Positions 1 through 6,872 of a stretch of DNA of 34,141 bases are shown here, piece after piece. A model generated the notes under the pieces. That model was not told where the DNA came from, did not search any database, and was given only the letters and a program-made list of their open reading frames with translations. Location of the stretch: assembly GCA_009783055.1 (NCBI GenBank), contig WRHW01000022.1, forward strand, positions 1 to 34,141. Direction: 5' to 3'. The position numbers were made by a program, and so were the translations under genes. Position 1 is the stretch's first letter. Each line of letters begins with the position of its first letter. Source of the DNA: Holophagaceae bacterium (GTDB lineage: Bacteria > Acidobacteriota > Holophagae > Holophagales > Holophagaceae).

Positions 1-1
1 T

Positions 2-693
2 TTGTCAAAACTGATAAAAGACCTGCCCCTGCCGATAGCAAAGTCGGCCCTTTCCGAGCGGCTCATCAAACTGGGCATGACATACAAAAAAAAACGCTCC
101 ATCCAAGCGGGCGGAACCGCCCGGACGTTGTCGAAGCGCGGGCCGTTTGGCAGTCGGGGCAGGGCGAGGTAGATACATCAAGCACCTACTGGCTGGACGA
201 GACCGGGGTGAACTGCGGTATGACGCGCCATTATGGCCGCGGCTATTCAAACGAGCGTGTAGAGGACTACGTGCCGGATGTCAGGTTCGAGAGGACATCG
301 CTCATTGGGGCTTTAGGGCTGGGGGGGATAATCGCCCCGCTCACCTACAAAGGCACGTTGAACGGAGAATTTTTTGGGGCTTACATCAAAGACTGCCTTG
401 CCCCTGCCTTGAAAAAAGGAGACACGCTGATTTTGGACAATTTGTCGGCACACAAAGTGAAAGGCGCATTGCAACCGCTTATTGACAAAGGCATAAATGT
501 GGTGTTCCTCCCTGTGTATTCCCAGGATTTTAACCCGATAGAACAGGCCTGGTCCAAGATCAAAGCCTATTTGCGCAAAGTGAAGGCCCGGACTGCCGAG
601 GCGTTGACCCCGGCCATCGTTGAGGCCTTGGACTCCATCACGCCCGTTGATGCCAAAGGCTGGATCAACCATTGTGGCTATGGACTACCATAA
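2..693 (+). CDS. IS630-family DDE transposase, read through a -1 frameshift
   Basis: The protein cuts and joins element ends at TA targets. Two overlapping frames encode it. Frame 2 carries the end of the helix-turn-helix part (LGMTYKKK) and would stop at the TAG at 170-172. Frame 1 continues in register after A9 at 86-94 with the family hallmark RPDVVEAR and the full DDE domain. The catalytic residues are the Asp in YWLDETG (about 190-210), the Asp in LILDNLSAHK (about 430-465) and the Glu in DFNPIEQAW (about 525-555). A -1 shift on the A run gives YKKKTLHPSGRNRPDV, which matches family consensus across the junction. Programmed frameshifting is known in this family; a simple inactivating indel is the alternative. 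The 5' end of the gene is outside the window. Confidence 0.85.
   Translation, partial: VKTDKRPAPADSKVGPFRAAHQTGHDIQKKTLHPSGRNRPDVVEARAVWQSGQGEVDTSSTYWLDETGVNCGMTRHYGRGYSNERVEDYVPDVRFERTSLIGALGLGGIIAPLTYKGTLNGEFFGAYIKDCLAPALKKGDTLILDNLSAHKVKGALQPLIDKGINVVFLPVYSQDFNPIEQAWSKIKAYLRKVKARTAEALTPAIVEALDSITPVDAKGWINHCGYGLP
86..94 (+). promoter_or_regulatory. A9 slippery run, candidate programmed -1 frameshift site
   Basis: Nine consecutive A residues lie exactly where the transposase switches from frame 2 to frame 1. In frame 2 the run is read as AAA AAA AAA (KKK). Slipping back one base then reads ACG CTC CAT and enters the DDE frame. Ribosomal -1 slippage or polymerase slippage on the A run would both give the fusion protein. 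Confidence 0.65.
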
Positions 694-1618
694 ACGGAAT
701 TGCTATAGGGAAATAGGGTTCGTCATCTCCAAAGGAGCGGAAGGACTGAGTGCAGAGAAACTGCTTGCCTTGCACTATGACTATTTTGCCCAATGGATTG
801 CCCCAACAAAAATGAAAGTGATATTATCATCAGAACTGTCTGCGAAAATATGTGTTAGTCCCGAGCTAAAATCATCTGTCGAAAAAATGAAAGAATGGGT
901 TGAAAATGGAGTTGACGTAAACTGTTTTCATAGTGAGAAAAGAAAGAAAATGCTTAATGTTGATAGCGATTTTGCAGTGAATCAACATCAATTCCATTTA
1001 TATCATGTCCTTCATTTACATTTATCTGCACACAAAAATGATGTACTACCTAAAGTTGGTAAGAATGGGTTTGCTCCAAGAAATAAAAATTTATTACTCG
1101 TCACTGTTTACAATAACACAGTATATTTCATTGATGTAATATCGCATCCGACAAACAATTCGCGAAATGAATGGTTTAGAAGAAACTGTTTAGTTATTAT
1201 CGAAAATAATTGGCCCGAGATACTTGAAGATTCCAGACTTCCTATGGGTACTCAAATGATTCCTAATGTCCCAGATGATGCTCTTCAATGTCTAACCGAA
1301 TACGAAATTTGTACTGGAATTGATACTGGAAAAAATGTATATTTACCTCTTTATAAACAAAAAAAACATTATTTTATTAGTAAAACAGTGACGAACGCCA
1401 TTTTTGCTGAAAATTGGGTTAGAGATAATTTCGACCAAATCCTAAGTGAATTTTCTAAAATATGTCAGGATTCTAATATTCCATACACAGGTAAGCCAGA
1501 TTTTCATTATTACTACTGTGGGAATGAGAGAGCTTTCTTGATAGTCGAAAAGAAAACCACTGTTGCTTTCCATCCAAAAAAGCTCATGTGGTTGGTTCCA
1601 GCAACGGAAAAAGTATAA
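680..1618 (+). CDS. hypothetical protein, possibly 5'-truncated by the IS
   Basis: I do not recognise this family. The C-terminal 268 residues (from ATG 812, MKVILSSELSAK) are lysine-, asparagine- and aromatic-rich and encoded by strikingly AT-rich DNA, unlike the flanking IS. There is no signal peptide or membrane segment. It has an acidic/aromatic middle (WPEILED) and a His-rich patch (FHLYHVLHLHLSAHK). The start is unresolved. The frame is open upstream through 708 and into the IS end, where an ATG at 680 is in frame, but neither 680 nor 812 has a good ribosome binding site. The stretch 708-811 has a different base composition from what follows. It may be the remnant of a gene whose 5' part was displaced by the IS630 element, or a short gene beginning at 812. 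Confidence 0.5.
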   Translation: MDYHKRNCYREIGFVISKGAEGLSAEKLLALHYDYFAQWIAPTKMKVILSSELSAKICVSPELKSSVEKMKEWVENGVDVNCFHSEKRKKMLNVDSDFAVNQHQFHLYHVLHLHLSAHKNDVLPKVGKNGFAPRNKNLLLVTVYNNTVYFIDVISHPTNNSRNEWFRRNCLVIIENNWPEILEDSRLPMGTQMIPNVPDDALQCLTEYEICTGIDTGKNVYLPLYKQKKHYFISKTVTNAIFAENWVRDNFDQILSEFSKICQDSNIPYTGKPDFHYYYCGNERAFLIVEKKTTVAFHPKKLMWLVPATEKV

Positions 1619-1806
1619 TGGAGAATCAATAAATTCGCTTTTTTAGCTTTTTGATTATACTACCTTTCTACCCTTCTGGTGTGGGAGGTCTGTATGCTTT
1701 CCCTCGGGACTCCAGAACTACCATTGTAGCTTACCCCTAGGTCGGGACTGAGGCTCTCGAATGTCCCTTGGATACCTTGACCACATTCATTGAGCACTGC
1801 GACCGC

Positions 1807-2637
1807 CTACGTGCCTTTTCGCACTGTCCACTGCTCAAAAGTCCCATCGGCGTGGAATTTTCTGATCATAGATTTCATTTCTTCAAAGTCCGTACATGTT
1901 GCTATGATATCTCCTGATGTAGTCTCAAGCTCAAATTCTTTTGTGTTTGGGTTGTAGAAAAAATAAATCGGGCTTACCTGCCCCTCTTTGTAGATGCCAA
2001 GCTCAAGCAATAAATCTTTCAGGGCATGAAGCTGATTGCTTATTTCTTGATGGTTCGTCCGATCTTCGTCTCTGAGTTTGTTACTGCGCTCTTTTTCATA
2101 TTCAGGAGTATATAGGTACCAATTGCCTTTGCGCTCGGTCTCTTCCCTTAATTCTGGATTGACCTTGAACTCATTAATGAATTCATCCAGTCGTTCCTGT
2201 AATACTCGAGGGTTCGAGTTCATCCACTTAGGTGGGGAGTTGAATTTGTTATGTCCGAATGAACCAATCCATCTGCCATCTTTTCTCTGGTTAATGATTA
2301 CTCTGTGGCCATCGCAGTCTTTTGAGTAGGTCTGGAATCTGTTGTCTTCTCCTTCGTCTATCCAGCCTTTATCCTCAAAATACCTATCAAGTTCTGCCCT
2401 TTCAAAAAGGAAATCAAAAAACTTGCGCGACATTGGCATTGTTTGACGCACATGTTCGCCATCTTTTGCAACTGCTACCATCTCCACCTCAATGATGTCA
2501 CTTGGAGGGTATGCCTTCAACGCGGCCTCCGCGCCTATTTCAGAATGGATCATGTCCTGTTGCCCTGAATGGGACTGCTGGGTACCCCGCTTTTTGCCTT
2601 TGCCGCCCTCATCGGCTGATCCTGCCTTGCGCCCCAT
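1807..2637 (-). CDS. hypothetical protein (276 aa), soluble
   Basis: I do not recognise this family. The N-terminus (about residues 1-30) is low complexity, rich in Gly, Lys, Ser and Gln, and looks disordered. The rest is charged and soluble, with many Glu/Lys/Asp and aromatic residues and no signal peptide or membrane segment. A central stretch (about residues 150-205) is highly charged and may be helical. The ATG at 2637 is preceded by AGGGAG at a good distance, so the start is well supported. It lies downstream of, and in the same direction as, the toxin-antitoxin pair (toxin stop at 2740), so it could be cotranscribed with it, although an inverted repeat at 2658-2692 sits between them. 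Confidence 0.6.
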   Translation of the reverse strand: MGRKAGSADEGGKGKKRGTQQSHSGQQDMIHSEIGAEAALKAYPPSDIIEVEMVAVAKDGEHVRQTMPMSRKFFDFLFERAELDRYFEDKGWIDEGEDNRFQTYSKDCDGHRVIINQRKDGRWIGSFGHNKFNSPPKWMNSNPRVLQERLDEFINEFKVNPELREETERKGNWYLYTPEYEKERSNKLRDEDRTNHQEISNQLHALKDLLLELGIYKEGQVSPIYFFYNPNTKEFELETTSGDIIATCTDFEEMKSMIRKFHADGTFEQWTVRKGT

Positions 2638-2657
2638 CCAAACTCCCTATACACGTT

Positions 2658-2692
2658 TATCATACTCGCTTTCTTCCCCTGAGAGTATGATA
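2658..2692. promoter_or_regulatory. 10-bp inverted repeat upstream of the 1807-2637 gene
   Basis: TATCATACTC (2658-2667) and GAGTATGATA (2683-2692) are perfect inverted repeats with a 15-nt spacer, about 20 bp upstream of the start codon at 2637. It could be an operator for that gene or a hairpin separating it from the toxin gene. There is no T-run for an intrinsic terminator on the minus strand, which slightly favours an operator. Confidence 0.4.
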
Positions 2693-2739
2693 GGGCATGA
2701 GATTCTGTGGTTCGCCATAGAGACAAAACCTTAGACTAC

Positions 2740-3057
2740 TCATCCCTCAGACAGCCGTTTTCTAAGGTCTGACGCACTGTACAGCACCCTTGCGATGTGA
2801 ACCGTCTTGGCTTTGATGATGAAGAAAACGGTATAATTGTCCACAAGCAACGGCCTCAGCCCTTTGGAACGCTCAGGCTCGGAATCCAAAAGCCTTATGC
2901 GCTCCGGCATTTTCTCTAAGGACAAGATAGCGTCTGCGATTCTATCGTATTGATTCTCAGCGGTTCTAGGCTCAAGAAGCGTTCCGGCGATGTAATCGAA
3001 AATCGCCTCCATGTCCTCAAATGCCTTACTGGAAATCAGAACGTCATAATGCTTCAT
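2740..3057 (-). CDS. RelE/ParE-family toxin
   Basis: At 105 residues it has the usual size for the RelE/ParE fold. It begins MKHYDVLISSKAFEDMEAIFDYIA, with the typical N-terminal helical pair, contains a GLRPLLVDNYTVFFII strand region near residues 65-82, and ends with a strand plus basic tail (IARVLYSASDLRKRL). RelE members cleave mRNA on the ribosome and ParE members poison gyrase; which one applies cannot be told here. Its ATG overlaps the antitoxin stop by 4 nt, so the two are translationally coupled. The antitoxin gene precedes it, as in most type II modules. Confidence 0.85.
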   Translation of the reverse strand: MKHYDVLISSKAFEDMEAIFDYIAGTLLEPRTAENQYDRIADAILSLEKMPERIRLLDSEPERSKGLRPLLVDNYTVFFIIKAKTVHIARVLYSASDLRKRLSEG

Positions 3058-3362
3058 GAAAAGCGGCTCTCTCTGAATTGAGCGAAGGCTTCCCTAGCCG
3101 GACGTTCGTTTCCGCTCTCAATGTCTGCCAATCCCTCATTCAGCTTATCCCGAATCTGTGACGCACTCATGTTATCCGCGTTGATGCTGTTGGGCGATTT
3201 CGGTAAAGTGACAGCGAAGGGAATGCCGCCTGTCAGGGTGATTTGTTTTAGAAAGATGTCAACCGCAGTCGCCATCGGCACGCCTAGCTGGGACAAAACC
3301 GTTTCTGCTGATTTCTTTACTTCTGGGTTGATCCTAAGATTCAGTGTTGCAGTTTTTTCCAT
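3054..3362 (-). CDS. RelB/DinJ-family antitoxin
   Basis: The product (102 aa) carries the RelB/DinJ ribbon-helix-helix N-terminus: MEKTATLNLRINPEVKKSAE, then a helix with LGVPMATAVDIFLKQI and the family GGIPFAVTLP segment near residues 50-58. The C-terminal half would neutralise the toxin encoded immediately downstream. I chose ATG 3362 because AGGGG lies 8 nt before it; the upstream in-frame GTG at 3371 has no room for a ribosome binding site. A palindrome at 3385-3405 directly upstream is the likely operator for autoregulation by the antitoxin or toxin-antitoxin complex. Confidence 0.87.
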   Translation of the reverse strand: MEKTATLNLRINPEVKKSAETVLSQLGVPMATAVDIFLKQITLTGGIPFAVTLPKSPNSINADNMSASQIRDKLNEGLADIESGNERPAREAFAQFRESRFS

Positions 3363-3384
3363 GTCATCCACCCCTTCACGCTAA

Positions 3385-3405
3385 TGTAACGCAGATGAGG
3401 TTACA
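3385..3405. promoter_or_regulatory. candidate toxin-antitoxin operator palindrome
   Basis: TGTAAC (3385-3390) and GTTACA (3400-3405) form an inverted repeat with a 9-nt centre, 23 bp upstream of the antitoxin ATG at 3362. Ribbon-helix-helix antitoxins normally bind such palindromes over their own promoter. I could not pick a clear -35/-10 pair. Confidence 0.5.
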
Positions 3406-3436
3406 ACGCAAGAGAGGGGATTTTTCTAATTAAGAA

Positions 3437-3875
3437 GCCCTTGGCATATCGTTTCAGGGCAAACCCCTAGCCAACCCAAAAGCACAAGGGGTCAAAAGTG
3501 CAGACGGTGTCTGCACTTTTGACGGCATAATAAAACCGGTTGCGCGGGCAACCGGGTCCGTTAGGGCAAAGCCCGTTGGAAACTCACCAACGCCGCCGGG
3601 CGATGGGTCCGATGGATGCGACCATCGGGGAAATGCCCCATTCCGCCGGGAATGGGAACCGCATGGGTGAACCATGCGGAGCTTCTTGAATACAGAGTAG
3701 ACCCGTACTGCTATTTTTTCAAGAGGCCAAAATCGAAGCAAACACAAAAGCCGCCACCTCACGGCAGTGGCTCCATCCATAATTTCTGCTATCAACCTAC
3801 TTCGGGAACACCGAATAAGCCTCGCTCTCGACATACTCTGGCTATTCGCCAATCAATCAGAAACATCTATTGGTG
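3437..3875 (+). repeat. tandem array of about 15 back-to-back stem-loops
   Basis: Nearly every base here belongs to a short inverted repeat. Clear stems: 3437-3460 (GCCCT/AGGGC), 3464-3491 (CCCCT/AGGGG), 3491-3523 (15 bp perfect, loop GGT), 3536-3555 (8 bp, CCGGTTGC, loop GCGG), 3564-3574 (GGGC/GCCC), 3574-3592 (CGTTGG/CCAACG), 3591-3602 (CGCC/GGCG), 3609-3628 (CCGATGG/CCATCGG), 3637-3656 (CCCATTCC/GGAATGGG, loop GCCG), 3659-3679 (CCGCATGG/CCATGCGG), 3684-3724 (TCTTGAA/TTCAAGA with an inner stem), 3753-3771 (GCCAC/GTGGC), 3801-3815 (TTCGG/CCGAA), 3813-3847 (GAAT-a-AGCC/GGCTATTC) and 3847-3875 (CGCCAAT/ATTGGTG with one G-T pair). The stems are unrelated to each other. No convincing protein gene covers the region. 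Confidence 0.8.
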
Positions 3876-4353
3876 AACATGGAACACTACCAAGTCAAGA
3901 CCGACAAAGACAGCGGCATCGTATACGAGACCCAAACCACTTTGCCGAGGAACAGGCGAGCAATCCTGCATCCTTGACTGGCTGTTTTCAGTGACTGCTG
4001 TTAGTGCTAGAGGCATGTCCCGAATGATTGTAATAATCATTCTGGACAATTCCTTAAAGGCAAGATGCTGATTTATTAGGCAAGCGGAGGAATTGAAAGG
4101 CGGTTGGAGGGTAGGTGGAGGATATTCGGAGGCATGAAACTCTTGGTACATAAGGCTATCGGAGGAATCGGAGGATATTTGGCTTCCATTCATGTACGAA
4201 ACAAAATGCAGTTTCTGGAGTGTCAATGCGGCGCATTGGGTGCTATCATGTCCATAGCGTCCTTTTGTGGAAGGTACGCAAGCATCCATTTGAGTGAAAT
4301 CCCCCTCAAGAACTGGTTGACGGGGGCTTATTTGGGGGCTTGCTGTTTTTGTA

Positions 4354-4416
4354 TGGCGCGTAAGTGATTGAAATTAGTTGCGTTACTTTTGGGGTTCGAA
4401 AGAAATCGCGCCACCA
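4354..4416 (+). other. acceptor-stem-like closing helix ending in ACCA
   Basis: TGGCGCG (4354-4360) pairs perfectly with CGCGCCA (4407-4413), and the 3' strand is followed by CCA. GGGGTTCGAA just upstream resembles a T-loop. The element is only about 62 nt, and no T-stem, D-arm or anticodon arm folds properly, so it is not a functional tRNA. It could be a degenerate tRNA end, an old attachment site, or the terminal helix of the structured region. Confidence 0.3.
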
Positions 4417-4418
4417 CT

Positions 4419-4444
4419 GAAAACCCCCAGTGATGGGGGTTTTC
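4419..4444. terminator. strong intrinsic terminator, probably bidirectional
   Basis: AAAACCCCCA (4420-4429), loop GTGA, TGGGGGTTTT (4434-4443): a perfect 10-bp stem with an A-run on one side and a T-run on the other. It would stop plus-strand transcription from the hairpin region and minus-strand transcription from the BamD-like gene ending at 4536. Confidence 0.8.
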
Positions 4445-4535
4445 GTTTGTACGGCGAATTGATTTGAGGATCAAAAATGCCTCCGTGTCGTACAGATGTC
4501 GCTGGATGATGCAGACAACGCAGGACGTTTATAGA

Positions 4536-5504
4536 TCAGCCATCCAACTCTTCAGTGATTCTGGTTTGGCCTAGTTCGAGGAGTCTATCCCTTGCCCGTC
4601 CCGCCCAAATACTGCTTGGGTAACTTTCCACAAGACGCTGGAAATATGACCTAGCCTCTGCTGTATATTTGCCAACTTCTGCCTTAGCAAATGCATTCCA
4701 GTGGGCAACCCATTGCTTTCTCTCTTGAGCTGTCAATGAGTCTTCTTCTTGTTTGTTGATGGTATCTAGAAAGGCACTATATTCTTGGGTAAAAAGGTCG
4801 GCTCCGGGGTTTTTTCGCCTCAATGCTTCGCCCAGATAAAAATAAGCGCGCTCGCGGTCTGAGTATTCGGGATAGGTTTCTAACATGCCCTTTAATCTAT
4901 TTTCTGCGGCGACCCACTGAAATGAGTTTACATAAAAAATTCCGACCACCAATTCGTGTTCTGCCAATCGCTTCCAACACTGAGTGATTTTGGCCCTGGC
5001 ATCCGTTGCATAGGGGGTTCCGGGGGATTCTTGCAACAGTCTATTGAATGCCTCAATTGCTTTGTGAGTTGCGGTTTGATCTCTTTCGCCATTTTCGATG
5101 GAGGCATATCTACAAAGGGCTATCCGATATAAGACATATTCTCTTTTGGGATGGTTTGGAAAATAATTCAATAGACTCTGATATTCAACTTCTGCTTCTG
5201 GAAAGCTAGATTTTGACCCATAAAAATAGCTATCTGCCAGAAGCAACTTGGCGGCTGGAAATTCTGCGGCCCCAGGTAGAAACTCTTCAATTAATTTCAG
5301 GGTGCGACGACCATCCTCCCACTTTTTCCTATGCAGTTCTAGTGTACCCTTTTCTAATAGCTGGGGAGCCGTAAGGCTACCTGTATAAATCCTTGCCGCC
5401 CCAGCTTTGGGCCTATTAGAACAACCAACTCCAAGTCCTGCTATGTTAGCTATGGCAATTATTGCCAGTGAAACGCCTGCAATATTTCGATTGAGCAACT
5501 TCAT
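4536..5504 (-). CDS. BamD-like outer-membrane assembly lipoprotein (TPR)
   Basis: The likely role is insertion of beta-barrel proteins into the outer membrane as a periplasmic-face lipoprotein. I start it at ATG 5504 (322 aa), with AGAGGA at a good distance; the longer frame to 5579 adds an atypical cytoplasmic-looking leader. The N-terminus has a signal peptide and lipobox ending GLGVGC at Cys28. Several TPR/Sel1-like helical repeats follow: LLADSYFYGSKSSFPEAEVEYQ is typical of the BamD/YbgF/YfiO group, then VLYRIALCRY, AIEAFNRLLQESPGTPYA and YFQRLVESYPSS. It is longer than the roughly 245-residue E. coli BamD. It closes a cluster with the adaptor and permeases, 78 bp after the second permease. 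Confidence 0.75.
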   Translation of the reverse strand: MKLLNRNIAGVSLAIIAIANIAGLGVGCSNRPKAGAARIYTGSLTAPQLLEKGTLELHRKKWEDGRRTLKLIEEFLPGAAEFPAAKLLLADSYFYGSKSSFPEAEVEYQSLLNYFPNHPKREYVLYRIALCRYASIENGERDQTATHKAIEAFNRLLQESPGTPYATDARAKITQCWKRLAEHELVVGIFYVNSFQWVAAENRLKGMLETYPEYSDRERAYFYLGEALRRKNPGADLFTQEYSAFLDTINKQEEDSLTAQERKQWVAHWNAFAKAEVGKYTAEARSYFQRLVESYPSSIWAGRARDRLLELGQTRITEELDG

Positions 5505-5582
5505 GGATATTCCTCTTACACAATTACAGTGTAATCCCATTGTGATAGGTTTCCGAATGCTTTTTTTGGAAGTATCCAACCT

Positions 5583-6869
5583 TCATTCATATCTCAGAGC
5601 TTCTATAGGGTCTTGCCTGGCGGCTTTTACGGCCGGCCATAGGCCAGCGACTAGGCCAGTGCCGGTGCTGACACAAAACCCTACAATTACTGACCAGATG
5701 GGAGCCGCAACTGGGAAACCAGTTATGAGTTTGACAATAAAACCCACCCCAACGCCAAAGATAATCCCCAAAGTGCCTCCAGCCCCTGTGAGGGTTATGG
5801 CCTCTACGAGGAATTGAGCGGCTATATCCTTTCGGGTAGCCCCAAGTGCCTTTCTTACGCCTATCTCCCGAGTGCGTTCGGTAACGCTAACCAGCATAAT
5901 ATTCATTACTCCAACCCCACCGACAATTAAGGCTATGCTGGCAATCAGTATCATTACGGCCGCAATTTTATTTGTCATGCTCCTTACTGATTCAAGCTCG
6001 CTTTCACTTGTAATGACTGCAAAATTGTTTGGCTCACCTGGCTTTAGCCCCCTTCTTGCTCGCATTGCTGTAGTAACTTCATCAATCAAATTAGTCACCT
6101 GGCCTGCCGATCTGGGAGTTAATGAAATCCATAGAGGGTTATAGCGTCTATTTTTTACTTGTGGATACATTTCATCAAAGGTGCTTATCGGGAGATATGC
6201 GTAATTATCAAGGCTTTGCCCCATGAAGGAGCCTTTCTTTTTGGTGATGCCAATAATACGCAATGGCACCCCATCAAAGTAAATTTCTCGACCGAGGGGA
6301 TCGTTTGTTGGGTAGAGTGCCTTAACCACATCAGCCCCGACAACACATGTCCTTGTAGCGTGGTAAATGTCCGTTGATACAAAGAATCTGCCGTCTTCTA
6401 CCTCGACGTTATTTACAGTTGCGTATTCAGGCGTTACACCTGAAAGCGCGGGGTAATTTGCTTCATTCCCCTTAGAATTTTTTATTGAGACGTTGCCCCA
6501 AAGATGTCGCTCGGGACTAATGGCCTTTGCGAGAGTCAAACTCCGCTTGAGCATGTCTACATCTTCGAGTAACAGAGCGGGTCGTCGTAACTGCTCAGGG
6601 GGAATCGCGCTATTATTCATGCCATGGCGAGGATCGAATTGCCGAATTTCCACATTGGAAATTCCATAGGATTCATAAAGGCTAGTGATGGCACCATTAA
6701 AGCCAGCCACCAAGCTGACCATCATTATGACTGTCGCTACACCAACCACGATACCTAGCAAGGTAAGAAAAGAGCGTAGTTTTTGCACTTTGATGGAATT
6801 TAACGCAAAGCGAATGTTTTCAAAGCTAAGTGCATGAACAAATGTCATTTTGCGAAGTTGGATAGCCAT
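5583..6869 (-). CDS. MacB/FtsX-type ABC transporter permease (second of pair)
   Basis: The 428-residue permease has the MacB layout: a first membrane helix at about residues 38-58 (LTLLGIVVGVATVIMMVS), a large periplasmic MacB_PCD domain (about 60-290), then three C-terminal helices of the FtsX fold. The FtsX signature SVTERTREIGVRKALGATRKDI sits near residue 330, and it ends DPIEALRYE as family members do. There is no nucleotide-binding domain, so it needs a separate ATPase. The ATG at 6869 follows GGAG that overlaps the upstream gene's TGA, indicating translational coupling. Partners are the neighbouring permease and the adaptor; the substrate is unknown. Confidence 0.9.
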   Translation of the reverse strand: MAIQLRKMTFVHALSFENIRFALNSIKVQKLRSFLTLLGIVVGVATVIMMVSLVAGFNGAITSLYESYGISNVEIRQFDPRHGMNNSAIPPEQLRRPALLLEDVDMLKRSLTLAKAISPERHLWGNVSIKNSKGNEANYPALSGVTPEYATVNNVEVEDGRFFVSTDIYHATRTCVVGADVVKALYPTNDPLGREIYFDGVPLRIIGITKKKGSFMGQSLDNYAYLPISTFDEMYPQVKNRRYNPLWISLTPRSAGQVTNLIDEVTTAMRARRGLKPGEPNNFAVITSESELESVRSMTNKIAAVMILIASIALIVGGVGVMNIMLVSVTERTREIGVRKALGATRKDIAAQFLVEAITLTGAGGTLGIIFGVGVGFIVKLITGFPVAAPIWSVIVGFCVSTGTGLVAGLWPAVKAARQDPIEALRYE

Positions 6870-6872
6870 TTT

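Larger units (their letters stand above)
1..707 (+). mobile_element. IS630-family insertion sequence, right part
   Basis: The window opens inside an IS630/Tc1-mariner type element. Its DDE transposase runs to 693. The right end is probably at one of the TA dinucleotides in the CTATAG at 703-708, because IS630 elements insert at TA and duplicate it. The left end lies outside the window, so the terminal inverted repeats cannot be compared and the exact boundary is inferred. Base composition is clearly more GC-rich than the AT-rich gene that follows from about 812. Confidence 0.75.
3437..4444 (+). ncRNA. candidate ~1 kb structured non-coding RNA (hypothesis)
   Basis: Stem-loops continue beyond the dense array: 4016-4048 (13 pairs with one mismatch), 4146-4197 (GTACAT/ATGTAC enclosing a GGAGGA-rich segment), 4224-4238 (CAATGC/GCATTG), 4242-4258 (GCTAT/ATAGC), 4257-4280 (GCGTCCTT/AAGG-t-ACGC), 4301-4326 (CCCCCTCAA/TTGA-c-GGGGG), 4354-4413 (TGGCGCG/CGCGCCA) and the terminator at 4419-4444. 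The G-T pair and single-base bulges fit an RNA read from the plus strand. No recognisable consensus of tmRNA, RNase P RNA, group I or group II intron is present. I see no strong plus-strand promoter near 3400, so transcription is unproven. Confidence 0.3.

Noticed and set aside
3454-3852. 132-codon open frame on the minus strand over the hairpin array
   Set aside because: Composition is not protein-like, there is no ribosome binding site, and the DNA is explained by inverted repeats.
3879-3977. 32-codon frame MEHYQVKTDKDSGIVYETQ
   Set aside because: It looks somewhat protein-like, but it is short, has no clear ribosome binding site and no continuation in other frames.
3867-4289. 140-codon open frame on the minus strand
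   Set aside because: No recognisable domain and low plausibility of its amino-acid pattern; it runs through several stem-loops.
4104-4367. 87-codon open frame on the plus strand with GGAGG before an internal ATG
   Set aside because: GGAGG words are repeated many times here, the frame has no family resemblance and it spans hairpins; too weak to call.
4354-4416. A functional tRNA gene
   Set aside because: Only the acceptor helix and CCA fit; the T-stem does not pair and the D and anticodon arms are missing.
3437-4444. Known large RNAs: tmRNA, RNase P RNA, group I or II intron, CRISPR array
   Set aside because: I looked for tmRNA ends and tag, RNase P conserved blocks, intron core motifs and regularly spaced direct repeats, and saw none.
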